NCBI RefSeq assembly: GCF_036417845.1
Contig: NC_089982.1
Coordinates: 46,711,684-46,775,683 of the forward strand
Origin: Apteryx mantelli
Taxonomy: Eukaryota > Chordata > Aves > Apterygiformes > Apterygidae
DNA length: 64,000 nucleotides
Direction of reading: 5' to 3'
Under the pieces are notes generated by a model. The model had not been told where the DNA came from and made no database searches. It saw only the letters and a list, made by a program, of their open reading frames with translations. The translations under genes were made by a program, and so were the position numbers. The stretch's first letter is position 1; the number at the start of each line of letters is the position of its first letter. Of this stretch, positions 1 through 12,977 are shown in pieces.

Positions 1-72
1 AGGCACTTCCTTTGTCTTTGGGAATCAGGATGTTGGCCTAGTAACAGTGCTCTGAAGCCATGTTCTTATAGT

Positions 73-130
73 CTTGTGTACTTTAGTTCTGGGCTATTGT
101 TTGTGTACTTGTGTACTTTAGTTCTGGGCT
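73..130. repeat. 35-bp period partial tandem duplication
   Basis: A 23-base segment (CTTGTGTACTTTAGTTCTGG plus GCT) occurs at 73-95 and again, identical, at 108-130, giving a 35-base period. It is a simple local duplication. Confidence 0.9.
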
Positions 131-2779
131 TGTATTTACTTACATTATTTGCTTATTATTTATTTATATTTACTCTTGCAAATAAAATTAGTGACTTCAT
201 TAGTATATTTCAGTAGTCACTTTGTTGAAACTGGTTCATTTACTCTGGAAATTTTAACATATTTGTCCAAAGTTCGCTCTCTGTTACAACCAGTTATCAA
301 CCTCTCTGATTAACAGATTACCAAGTGGAAAAGTGTCAAAGTAAGTTATTTATGCGATTAATACTAGATAGGGGTGGAAATAAGAAACATACCGTACACA
401 TATGCTGGACATTACTGGACAAACTTTGCCATTGAACTAAATTAATTAAACTTATACACGATACATCCATTTAGTAGTTATTGCATATGATTTTTTATGT
501 GTGGTTGCTTCTTTTATGTTTATACTGACATTGCTTGCTCTGTTCAGGAGCAGAGACGCATTAAACTTTTAGTCAGAACAAAGCTAAAGACATGAACTGG
601 GAGGAACTTTATTATCTGTAAGCAGCAGAGAAGTTAGCTTGGTTCCATGTCAGATTTTCTTGGAAGGGAAAAGGGAACTTATTAGTATTTACTAAACAGT
701 ATAGTTTCAGACTACTGATAGGAACCAGAAAAGGCATCAGACTTCATACTGTTACCAACTCCATGCAACCACCACTCCACAAAACATAATTACAAAAACC
801 TTAGGCTGGCTTTCATTATTAAGGAAAATAAGCTTTTACCGCCAGGTAATTACTACAAACAGAATGCATGCAGTGACAAGGAACTTTAGTTTAGTAAATA
901 AATATAAAGAAAAATGAGATAAGCAAAAGGCATACTGCTGACCTAGTCTGTTTTACCTAAAGGCAAAACTGGAGAGTCTTGCTTTTACTGAGCTTTTACT
1001 TCAGGATCGGTCTACAGGCTAGATGCAAAAATAAAACAAACCAAAACCACCACCAACAACAAAAATAACCTCCCAAACCACCATTTTTTTAAGTAATAAA
1101 ACAAGAAATTATGTTTACAGAAAAAAACCCAAACCCTAGGATTCTAGGAACATTGCATGTGTATGCTTCCTTTGGAAACTCGGTAGGTCACCTGAACCCT
1201 AGTTTAGATTACTACAGTAAAATAAACCTGCAGGTTTGTTTTATTATTTTATTTGAAAAACCCTACACAATTCAGTCTAATGTGTAAATTTTGCAAAGAC
1301 TGGTCAAATACAAAGGACCAGTACCCTCCCCCCGCCGCCCCCGTCATTACCAGTGATTTTCATACGAACAGTTTGAGATAGTTCCTTCTTTTGTAACACT
1401 GAGGTGATAAAGATCACCAGACTATTCTCAGTGTAATCATTAGTAGCCTTCTTTGTTTTCAGATGAGACCTAATTTAGACCTCAGGTAAATAGATGAGCT
1501 ATCTCATACATCTTGTTTTCACCAAAGAATCAAGGTGTTTGTTATTCAATTTAGCTAGCACATGGTGACTAAGATTACCAGAAAGAGGTAAAGTCCTCAC
1601 GAAGATAAATCAGATCGTAATTGCAGCATGAATTTGGAGATCGGGCTGGACCTTTGCTCCAGCATAATCTACTATGTCAAATTGCTAATGTGTGAAAGCT
1701 GCAATTTGCCTGTCTTCATTAGGAATTCTTTAGGCATTTGTTACCATAGGTGAAGATATGCCTAATTTCCTAGTGAAGACACATCTCCCATGAAAATGGC
1801 TTCCATGCTTGGAGAGGGTTTTCCTAGCTGCAGTCAGGAAAGCAGGCAGAATCAGGCACACGGAGCTTACAGTCGTTTGGACTACTTGCCTGCTTCAAGT
1901 TAAGCAGCTGCTAAATGCTTTGTGGCTTACAGCCTAAATTTTGGAATTCGAGACCCAGCTCTCTTCCTACCCCCACTTGCTTGACAGTCAAGACTTTTAG
2001 AAGATGGTGTCATGCAGCTCTGTTAAGTTTTTGCTTACAAAGTGGTATAAGGTATGTGTTTGTTTAAGTTAGCTAATGTTTTCCTCTTTAGCGAGGGGTT
2101 GCTTCTTTTTCTTTGCTCTACGAGTTTGTTTTTTTGAGTATGTGCATGTTGGTGGGAAAGATTGCAGAGCATAAAGAACAAATATTAATAATGCCCCAGG
2201 GGAGATGAAGAACATAGCTAGCAGTGTTAAGAAAAGTGATAGGAGCCAGTATCTAAACACCACCTAGTGGGTTTTGTCCTTGTTTTCAAGAACACTAACT
2301 GAAAACAAATTTAGCAGAAGGCAAGATTCCAAATGCTGTAGCTAGAACATGCCATAATTAATCTTATAATTTTTTTCTGATGTGTGACAGATAATGACTT
2401 ATTTTGCAATAACTATTTAATATAGTGAATAGTTTTTCTCTTTTTTTATGTAAGACTGAAAACAAACAATGTAGGGAAAAATCATTTCACTATGCTTACT
2501 ATGACTGTGAGAAGGCAGGGGATCCAGCAATGGATTAAAAATGGAGAAGGGTACTTCTCTTGCAGTTTGGACAGGAAGAAGGGCAGGTACCCTTGCCACA
2601 AGCTGTAGATCAAATTGCATCTTTTCTCTGTCTGTCGTGTGGCGGTAATTTGGCCTTCGCAGCCTGTATGTTTCCACTCTCTTAATGATACAGAGCAACA
2701 TTCTTGACTTCTGACTAAGTAAGCCTCCTGCAGGTCTATAGGAATAACAAAGATTTCACATAGCTAATGCATGTTGTAC

Positions 2780-2848
2780 TGTTTACATATATGCGTATAC
2801 ATATGTACATGTAATATATAAACACACAAACATACATATATGTAAACA
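2780..2848. repeat. AT-rich inverted repeat, 14-bp perfect arms
   Basis: TGTTTACATATATG at 2780-2793 is matched by its reverse complement at 2835-2848, across a 41-base AT-rich loop that itself contains further TA-rich palindromic sequence. Confidence 0.8.
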
Positions 2849-3092
2849 ATACAGTTCAAAAGAACTGGGTGATATTTAGCCATTTGTTTTCTCACCTTAT
2901 GAGTGTCAATCATTCAATATAAATTAATACAATATGTTGAAAAAGGATGATTTTTAAAAATAATAGCTAAGAATTAAGCTATTAATTAAACTAACAATTG
3001 CCGTTAAATTCATTTAATATTTAGTGTAGAGAACATTTTATAGTCTTGAGATTAAATAAATTGATTTCTTCTTTTCTTCTCTTTTCTTGCAG

Positions 3093-3139
3093 GCAGTGTA
3101 TTCTGAATTAGCGATGCCACAGCAGCAGGTCAGTCTGTT
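3093..3139 (+). other. Candidate small exon with tandem donor sites, plus strand
   Basis: A long, nearly pure pyrimidine tract ending TTGCAG (to 3092) is followed by GCAGTGTATTCTGAATTAGC and then CCACAGCAGCAG. Two donor-like sites occur 11 bases apart: GTCAGT at 3129 and a perfect GTAAGT at 3140. With the first donor the segment is 36 nt and open in frame 1 (AVYSELAMPQQQ). I do not recognise the peptide. The splice-site pair is unusually good for AT-rich intergenic DNA but is not proof of an exon. Confidence 0.22.
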
Positions 3140-3488
3140 GTAAGTTCTCTAATTATGCATAACATTTCATTTTAATTAGCACTGTAACCTTTAGTACGAC
3201 AAACTGTTTCCTGAATGAAGGGATCCGTCCTAGTTTTGATGTAGCTATTCTGAAAAGTGTCTCACATTGTCAGATCAATAATCATAGTGAATACAAGACA
3301 CAATTAACATTGCTTCTTCAAGATTCAATCCAGTTTATGTTGAAATTAATTTAATTTACTTCACTACTAGAACATATTTGAGTTACGTTTTGACTGCCTA
3401 TCACTCTGTGAGTATACAGAGAGGGTTTTTAACTCTGATCCAAGAAGAAAGACAAGAAATGTGGAATATATGGAGCACTTCAAGAGTG

Positions 3489-3506
3489 TTTTTTTTTTTT
3501 TTTTTT
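3489..3506. repeat. T18 homopolymer run
   Basis: This is an uninterrupted run of 18 T. It could be the tail of an old minus-strand retroposed copy, but no element is recognisable on its high-coordinate side. Confidence 0.9.
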
Positions 3507-6500
3507 AGTCCAGATCATGTTGTCACACAAGGGGCATCTATACAAAACTAGCAGTAGAGAGAATTTTGATACCCCTGAGGATACTGTAGAAACTGAAGTG
3601 GGTGTTTCCCTGTGCTCTCAATCTATGGAAGTTCTTTTCTGGAACAGAGAGAGACATATGCTAAGATAGGACTGCAAAGTCAAGTTCATTTAATTCTGGT
3701 GAAAGTAAGACGTGGTCTAAGACAAGTTGTTTAACCTGCTCTGAGTTGTTGTATAGGATGAAACAAGTTGTTAGAAAGATCTCTACCATGTCTCAGTTTA
3801 TTTATCAGTAAAATCTGGATAACACCAACCACTCTGCTTCACATTAGCTCTTGGAGGAGGTGAACAGAATCTGACTCTTCTTTGCTCGCATTGCTGCTCC
3901 AGTCAGATGAGTAAGTGGGATTACTCAAAGCCTACACTGGGTTTACACAGAGCGGAATCAAGCCATCTAATGTGCCATGTACTTTTTTTGTCAAATACTG
4001 GTTTTGAAACTGTGAATTTAATTTGAGAACTGCACTGTAATTTTTTTCCCCATTGAAATGCCAGTTAAAATGCCAGTTAATGTCACTGAAGAATAAATCA
4101 TGTTCTTAATGTGTTTTCTTATCTAAGTGATCTTCCTACTGGGCCTGATCAGAAACAAATGAGAAATTTGTGAAGGAAAGCTCCAACACTGGTTGTAAAA
4201 GAGGTGTAGTGTTGCTACAATAATTGCACTACAGAATATGGTGATGCAGGTCTTTTGCAGGAAGATGATGGGTACATCTAGGATTACAATTATGTAAATT
4301 GATCTAATACTATATGCAGTCCAAATATTTTTACTTTGCTACACCCTTGCTTTAAGCAATGTTGTTTGATTGCAGAATGTGAGCTGCATCTATCTAAATG
4401 TAAGGTCAGGCTAGTCTCTCTCTCTTTAAATGGGGTTAACAGGTAAGAAAACAAAGCTGTCTTACCGAAAGCTGTCTATATGAACTACTCAGCAGAGATG
4501 TTATTTAAGAGAAAATGTAACTAAGATAAAACACAAAGGAGAACTGTTTTAAACTATTTGTGCATCCCTATTTAGAACTGGAACATTTTAATATTAATCT
4601 TAGTTTGGATGCTGTGTTGTTATCATGCTGATAAGGTGTAGATCACTCCTCATAGAGGAAATAAGGATACTCACCTTTCATTTTGGATTTGCCTTTCTGT
4701 ATAAAACAAAGGTTTAAATAAATTTTACTCTGGATTCCTCTTGACTTCCTTGAAAATACAGCACTATGTTATTTTATAAAGCAAAAATGAAAAGATTTAT
4801 TTAAAATACTGAGTTCTTCCACAATTCTTGGCTAAACTTATTTTGAAAAATGTCTGAACGCATTATCTGTCTTGGTCAAATGGTCTGATAAACAGGACTC
4901 TTCTATGTAGGAGGCTATGTTTATGTTCACATAGTCATCCCAGGTTGAAAAATGCAGAGAAATTATCTTGCTAAGGGTCGTATATCATGTCAGTGGTAGA
5001 GCCAGTGTTCTAAATTAAACTTCTGTACACAGTCTTCAAAAATCTAGCTCATGTGCTACCTAGTAGTTTCATCTAATTTGTGTAATGGCTAAATACTAAT
5101 GTGAGATTGAATCACTGTGCAATATCTGGAAGGAGAGAGAACGGAATAGAAAAGGAACTTGCATATAGAAGGAAGCCTCACCCTTGCAATTTACCCAGTA
5201 CGTTAGATGATCCGATTGTGCATGGGGTCTGATATATTTGTGACTCTGGGTCTGTTTGTTTGCTAGATGGACTGTATATGCCTCAGTTTGTTTTTAATGA
5301 TATCTTTGGAATTTCAGAAAGGACTCATGAGGCTTGTTTGGCTGGTTTGCGATTGTATAAACAAACTGAAGAAAAAAAACCCTATGTGATATTGACATAT
5401 CCATGTTTCAGAGCCAGTATCTAAGACCTTATGTGACTTCCACAGCTTTCTTCAGTAGCAGTAACACTGCTGTATCAAACCCTGAGCGGGGGAAAAACCT
5501 GTGTATATTTTGGCAGTTTTAAAGACGATAAAGTTAGAATCAGGAGCATGTCTAGTAAATTCAGATAATGGTGACCTTAGTGTCACTGTGAATGGGCTTT
5601 TTTTTGTGTGTGTGTTCTTAAATGCTTTTAATCTATATACAGAGATAAATCATATGTTTTTGTTTGAGAGGCTAACACTGGGAACCAGCCACAAAAGAAG
5701 GAATGAAGTGTTATGAGAAACAAGTGTTTTTTCCCTTGCAATATTTTACTTTGTTCTGTCTTACAAAATAGAGCTGGCCTTATGGGCAGGCAATTCTTAG
5801 ACATGCAATGTTGTGGTAAACAAAAAGGATGTTGCTTTTTTCACCCCCAAATGTATTACACATCTTCCATATGCTGTCCTTTTTTTAAAGGGAGGGACAA
5901 ACTCTGCTCACACACAAAATCAGCTTGTAATCCCAGCATGTGGTACCACACTGGTGCTATTTTAATTTAGATGGCCTGTCACTAGTCACTAGTGGTGTGC
6001 ATTGAAGACATTAACAAAAAAACACAGTGATATGAAATTTTTCACATGCTTGCTACCAGAGCACATACACAGGATCCCTGAGGAATTTATAATGTTATTA
6101 CTAGCACAATCTGAAGAGTATGCTATATGTCTCTGCAGTTTTGCCCAGGCAACCCTAGAATTGTTACAGATAAATAGAGAGGTGTGACAATCTTCCTAAG
6201 AGTCTGATTTTATTTTATAGCAATTTAGTGCTGTTGACTTGCAAATGTTTGTAATAAGTGACCTGAGATAATTAAAGAATGATTGTTACTGTAATTTAGT
6301 ATTTTTTGCATCTGTGAATGCTGAGCAACAAAATAAACACCAAACACATGTTTTATCATGAAAACAATCCTTTCTAAGAAATTCTTGGTCTCGCAATCAG
6401 TCATAACTCGTGAATCCCAATCAAAAGTATTGTAATGCATAGTTAAACCATGAAACTCCATTCTACAATTGCCCTAGATACCAAAATTTTTATCTGGTCC

Positions 6501-9010
6501 AAGGGAAGCTTGGAAAAGTTTTCAGGATAAAATTCCATGAAGACGTTCTAAGTATACAGAAATTGCCTGCAGCCTGGAGATTTGCAAACAACTGGCCATC
6601 AAGAATCCTCACAGAAAGTATGTTATACGCTCTTCCTGTTCCTACACTTTTTCTAAGCACCTGCTATTGGCCCCTATCACAGACTGGCTTTTGGACTACA
6701 TGTACCTTTGGTCTAAGCTAGTATGGCTCTGTTACATCTATATCCTCCCTCTCTGCTTTTAAAAATAGTAGATCTGTATTTACTAATTAATATCAACTAA
6801 ACCAAAAGCAAATATAATTTCAGCTCCATTCCAGAAGAGTTTTTAGAAGCTTCTCAAGTATAAGAGGCGTGGACCTGATTTCACATCATTTTCCATGAGC
6901 TCTTTTCCCTGTAGGTTCAAGTGAAACCTTGGAGGTAGACTCTTTCTACCATGTGTGTTGTTATGCAGATGAAATTTATGCAAAAGGATGATTCCTTATG
7001 TACAGAACTATGGTTATGGGTAGTACAAAGAATAGAATAGTTGCACACTGCCCTAAACAGCAGTTTGCTCATGTTCATTTTTGTCAGAAAACTTATTCTT
7101 CTTGTTATTGAAAAATAATTAATAGCTCTCAATATGACCTGTCTAGCAGAGTATTCTCAGAGACAAATTTCAGCCTCTAACTTGGAGAAAGCTTTATTGT
7201 TTTCTTTAGTGGGAGAATACCTGTCTCTGGGATAAAGTCTGCTTTTCATGAATATTTCTTATGGTCTTTGGTAGCGGAACTAACTTTTGATCAATTATAA
7301 CATATATTATGCCTATATGAAATTGCTGAATTTATAAAAAACAGAATTGAAGGGTAGCAGTAATACTAAGATTGGTCATTATAATTATCACTGGGATTGA
7401 TAAGACCTGAAGTAATCTTGAATTATGCCGTGCCCAAGCAAAGATATCTTTAATATGGATAGGGTCTCATTTATGTTGCTGTCTTGTAAAACAAATGAAA
7501 ATTGCTTAGTTCTATCAGTCATGATGAAAATTTTTCATTTCCTTATCTAGTAGTGGCAAATACAGATATTTACAACAAAGTATTTTCAGCAATGATGAGT
7601 GATGAATCTTGGAGCCAAAGGTGTTCTGAACCAAATAGCATATCTTAATTTATGGAACTCAACAGACAAAATTAGGTCATGCATATTGCTAATTCATCAA
7701 TTTTACATGTGCTTTAAAAAGAACTAAATGTGACTTGAAACACATGGTCGCTATGATCATATAACAGTTCAGGGAAAGTTTCTCTTTAATTTTGTCTCAG
7801 AGGAAAAAAAAATCAGAAAACATTATAATATCCTGTTTTCCAAGGCAATAGCTTTGCAGATTTCTAAGTCAGCTGGTAAAACTCATGGCAAATTTGAGTA
7901 TAAAGTTAACATGTAACAATGAACTTTAGTACACTTCTCGTTTTCATACCATAAATAAGAATATGTACAACACTGTGGGAATTTGCCAAATCTTGTATAT
8001 ATACATATATACCATATTCTTCCTCCATCAGCTGAATTTTTAAGGGAAAGAGTGTTCTCCTTCCTCTTCTCTTAGACAGTGTGAAATACTGTATTTGTCA
8101 CACATGGGATGGCTCTTTAGGAACACCAAGAACTGCCTCTAAAGTGGTTTTGAGGTCACAGGATCAAAGGAGAGACAGCAGTCCATCAGCCCACTGATAC
8201 AAAGCTGACAAGTAGCTCAAACAAGCAGGAGGATCTGATTTAGGGAATAAACCAGGTTCAGGAGAAGAATGATCTGGATCTCATTTGTACTAGACTTATA
8301 TTTTATTTACTTCAACAAAAAGGGGAAAAAAAAAACCCTTGAAGAAATGGAGTTCCTGTACACCAACTACATTCTCTCTCAAAAGAGGCTCTTAAGGAAT
8401 CTGACAAATACCACTTTTGCAGTCAGTGAGAAGGGAGCTCATTCAGAGTTACCTGGGGTAAAATTGATGAATAAATAGAATAATGAAAAAGAAAACAGCA
8501 GGTCAGTAAAAGCTGCTGCTTTCTGCAGGAATGTGCCATTTTCAAGGAAAAAATTGTTGAAGAATTCTGAATTATCTGAAGAGAATAATTCATTTTGATA
8601 TTCAAACTGCACTGGAAGCAGTCCCCATGTCAATAGTGAATATTCTGAAGAGCAATCACCAGAAGTGTGAGAAAGCAAGGTTTAAAGCACTGTGCCAAAT
8701 CAAAAGTGTTTTTCCAAAATTGCATGAGTACTTGTATTAAATCTCTTTTGAGAAAAGAGATTTTTCTGTTTCTTTTTTTTTTTTGTCATAAAACACTCCA
8801 AAGCATCTCCATTTCATCAATATGTGAAAAAGGAACGGCTTTGAAATAATAAAAATATTCATGAGACAGATTCACACTGGAGTGTTATAGTTTGAGGAGG
8901 CAGCAGCAAGCTCAGAATATGGCTAAAGGTACTAGGAGGGGAATGAGCATAAAAGTTGCTAGCATTGACTATGCTGTTAGGGAAGTTGTATGAGATATAA
9001 CTTTTTAAAG

Positions 9011-9049
9011 TCACATGTAGTCAGAAAGCTCACCGCTGACTACATGTGA
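9011..9049. repeat. Hairpin with 14-bp perfect arms
   Basis: TCACATGTAGTCAG (9011-9024) and CTGACTACATGTGA (9036-9049) are perfect reverse complements around an 11-base loop. Confidence 0.9.
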
Positions 9050-10168
9050 AAGAGGAACCAAAAGAAGAAGCTATTCTGACTGTAGACATCATAAATTTAC
9101 TCAGAAGTTTGTCTCTGTGTTTTTCTATGTGTTTTTTAAGATAACAAAAAAATTATAGCTTTGAAGTTTAGAGTAGATCCAGGGAAGGAAGGGAATGTTT
9201 TCCACTTGTAAAGGGATGATGGAAGAATTTCAGGCTACATGTTATGAACTCTATAAAAGGAGATATATATCTGCGTTTTCCATTATTTTCAGCCAGCATT
9301 TCTTATGAACAAGTCATGAGTTTTGACTCCATCCACTCTGACTCATAACAAAGCACAACTGTGTTTCCTCAGTACACATGTAGCGCTAGTGCTTTTCACC
9401 TAATTCCTTTCACAATGGGAAACCACTCAACAAAAATAACTATGGAATTTGATACTAGAGAGCTTAGGGGAAATGCAAATGTATGGTAGTCAGAAAACTT
9501 TGGTTGCAATCTGTTTGCTGAAGCACACAAACATAGCTTAATCTGTAGGCCCGCAGGATCTGATGGTAACGAGTGATTTTAGCGCTCCAGATAAAGAGGG
9601 CATTTTATCCTTTGGCAAGGAACAGTCGTAAGTACAAGCAGTAACATTAAAAGGGAGAACTAGAACAGAAAACTGATGAGCTTGCCTTTGAATAAAGGCA
9701 TACGGAGGCTGTATACACAGTGTCTGTTGTGGGAGGAATTGTTCTATCAGTAAAATAGGAAAAACTGCAAATAACACAAGCTTACCTTGGAATCTATTCA
9801 GATTTGATATGTAGGCAATTTCTTAAATGGCTTTTAAAGCATCATGGTATTTTTTCCATTCAGGAGGTGGATAAAACTCTTATGAAATGGAAATGAAAAC
9901 TTGTCATGGAGGATGAAATTTATATAACAGTGATGAAGGGTTTCCAAAAGCTACTTTGTAGAATGACATGTGATCTATTGCTGGGATCTGTGGGATCTAT
10001 TAGTGTCCAACTGTTAGTAAGAGACTCTGGTCCAGACTTCATTTATACTGTAGCTTAAAAACATGAAGAAATTTATGAAGCCTTGGGACTGTCAAGATCT
10101 TTTAGGACTATGTTGTCAAAACCCTTTTTCTCCAAAAAGAGTTGTGGGGTTTTTTTGTTTGTTTAAAG

Positions 10169-10227
10169 CAGCAGTTCCTGCTTCAGCTCCTGAATACGTT
10201 TTAAAATCCAGTGTTACTCAATGCAAG
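10169..10227 (+). other. Candidate small exon, plus strand
   Basis: A T/G-rich tract ending TTTAAAG precedes 59 nt bounded by donor AAG|GTAACT at 10228. The open frame reads AVPASAPEYVLKSSVTQCK and ends in phase 0, which is compatible with the frame of the candidate terminal exon at 29441. No family is recognised. Such pairs arise by chance in long intergenic DNA. Confidence 0.15.
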
Positions 10228-11175
10228 GTAACTGTCTGGCGAGTCATTAGGAAGGTAATGAAAGGTTTATAGCTTACTGAGTTTTTCACTGAGTGCTCTG
10301 TTGGGAGTGGCTAAGAGTATGCTGCTCTTGCTGATACCAGTGAGCACAAAAAACACAGATGAAGGCAATTAGATAAAACTTTACATGAAGCGAGCATTTC
10401 TTGTGTTACCATTGCATCACTTAACCTTTAGGATGGAGCTTGATGCTGCTGTTGACTCAGTATAAGGTCTTGTACTTGTTGATCTCCTTTAGGGTTTTTC
10501 TTTTGAAATTTTAAAATAATTTCTCTTGGTACTTATTCATCAATTCATAATTCATAAAAATCATAAAATTCATTAAAAAACCCTTTCCTTCTGTTCACAG
10601 AGGTACTATAAAAATACATGTGAAGCTGTTCGATAATGTGGTGATTCGTATTGTAGAAAAGACTGTGTGTCTGCAACCCAATTAAATACAATTAAAAAAT
10701 GCAGACTATAATGTAGAGAAATCTAAACTCTTTCGTGGTGATGGCCAGATGCTATTCTGCAGTGGCAGTGGTTGCTCAGCTCAGGTTTAGCTACCTGGCT
10801 GTGCTGGATAAAGCGAGCTGTCAGTCTTGTCCCTGGGTCTCGTGAGGCTTGAGGTAGTGGCTCCTCATGACAAAGGCAGTAGGTTGGCTAGAATTGTCCT
10901 GGGGAAAAGACCTAATTAATATATGCCATTAAACACTGGACATCCAGGGCTAGATCATATGATTTTTTTTTCCAGTAGCACCTTTGTGGATAGAAGAGAA
11001 TACCCTAGTCCTGGATGTTCATTAGCAAATCCTGCCAGAGGCTACCGCCCCATCAGCTCTGCTAGTACCGGTATATCCATTCCTGGGATCTTTTCAGTCA
11101 AAAGGAACGTGTTAAAGTTCAGTTGTTTAAACTACTCCAGCTCATTTTGAGGAAAGCAGCTTAGGAGCTTGAGCA

Positions 11176-11247
11176 ACTGAACTGACCTGAGAAAGGTTAG
11201 TTCAGTCGCCCAAGGCTCAGGCTCAGGCTAGTTCTCGTTAGCCTGAG
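11176..11247. repeat. Two adjacent hairpins
   Basis: The first is ACTGAACTGACCT (11176-11188) pairing with AGGTTAGTTCAGT (11194-11206), with one G-T wobble and a 5-base loop. The second is CTCAGGCTA (11222-11230) pairing with TAGCCTGAG (11239-11247), with an 8-base loop. They lie 15 bases apart. Confidence 0.8.
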
Positions 11248-12942
11248 AAAGACCTGGAGCGTAGGGACTTTGTTATCAGCCGATCCAACAAAAAGGCGTG
11301 TGATTGAACCTTTTTGCTCTACAATACTGTGATTTCTCTTGTTCCTTTAAAAATATTCAAGAAACCCTGCATTATCATGCAGCAAATACTGTCGCTGCTT
11401 TTGGTAGCTAGTCTAAATAAGCTTTCTTATTAAGGAGGCAGTTGGTGGGATGAATACAGAATGTATTGGTTCAGACCTGCTTATTCATGCAGTCTGGAAG
11501 ACAAAATTTGGGAGTCAGCTTGTTTGTTTGTAGTGCAGTGCCTGTAGCTCTGTTCTGTAGTTCTAGTCAATTTGATTGTCTTCTGTTGTCCTTGCTACTG
11601 ACATTAAACCTGAAAGAACAGTAAATGCATAAGCATCATCCATAACAGGGCCTGTAAGAGATGCCAGCTATTTATGATTATTCAAGAATAACTATATCTC
11701 TTTTTAATAAACTCTGCTGCATAAAGCAGAGAGTAAAAATTATTGTTGTTGCTATAGAGGCTGAGCCATAAAAATTAAAGTAATAAATGAAAAAAATTAG
11801 GATTATAGACATGATCCTAGAAACAATCAGGTAAATAACTCTTGTTGTTAATGGGACTCAAAAGTGTTCAGGAGCCATCAGGTTATTTCTCTTTTAGTGT
11901 TTTGTTAGAGAGGTAGGGATCTCACTTTAGCCATCAAATTAAAAAATATTACAGTAATAAACAGAGATGCTTTCTGTCCTTTTTTCTATTTCTTAAAAAT
12001 ATGAATTAACTGAATAAACACGTACCACTAATCATTCTACCTTATAAGTTTAACTGAAAGCTGAGAGTGATTTTTATGCAGAAAAATGCCAAAAGCATGT
12101 GGCTTCATTTAGAGATTTGTAATGGCTCGCATACATCAACAGTGACTGGAGAATCTTTTCCTGTATGTAGATAACCATAACTAGATGAATGACTGTTTTA
12201 ATGTAAGCAAACAATTTATTATACAACAGTTGATTAGTTATTTGTCATTAATTTTAAAGATACCTACCAAGCCATGATTTTTAAGCCCGACTCAACACAC
12301 CAGCTTCTCTCATCAGAATTTCCTGTCAGTACAAGATACCCAATCCCAAGCAATTAAACAGAGAAGTTTGTGTATATTCTTTCTCCTTCCCCTCCTTATC
12401 CAGAACAGAAATTCACCTGTGCCCCAGGGATAGATATTTATCATAGATTTTGAAATATGGAAGGGGTAACTCAGCCATTCTTTACTTACACATATCACAC
12501 ACACACAGAGATACATGCTTATTTTTACCTATCTGGAAAACATTTTGTTCCAAAGATTTATACTTTTACTAGTAATATACTAAATGTAAATAAATGCATT
12601 TTTGGGTATTATCCTGGGCAAATCACCTCTCCTCTTTGCTCATCAGCATTTTGCCACAATGATTGCCTATCAAAAGCTTGAGAAAATGTTGTTCCTTCTC
12701 TTGAGAAAGAGCATCACATAGAGATTTTTCATCTCTCTGAAAGACTGTGGATACAATCTCAGACCACTAAACCACTTGAACTTTTTATCCTGAAGGATGT
12801 TGTAGCCTTGTCTCCCATGCTCCTGACTTTGGGCTGTTAGAATTGACTGTACCTTCCCCGTTTTTATTGATAAAACAGAAATAGTTTTCAGCTTAATGAA
12901 CTAAATTGGCTTACAGAGCGGGGGGCCACAGAGCTGTTATGA

Positions 12943-12977
12943 GGGACAGGGCAGGGCTGTGGGTCTGGGGACCGGGG
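12943..12977 (+). other. G-quadruplex motif with six G-tracts
   Basis: The plus strand has six runs of three or four G in 35 bases with spacers of 2-4 bases (ACA, CA, CTGT, TCT, ACC). This exceeds the usual four-tract quadruplex rule. It sits in a short GC-rich island (about 12915-13020) in otherwise AT-rich DNA. Confidence 0.8.
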
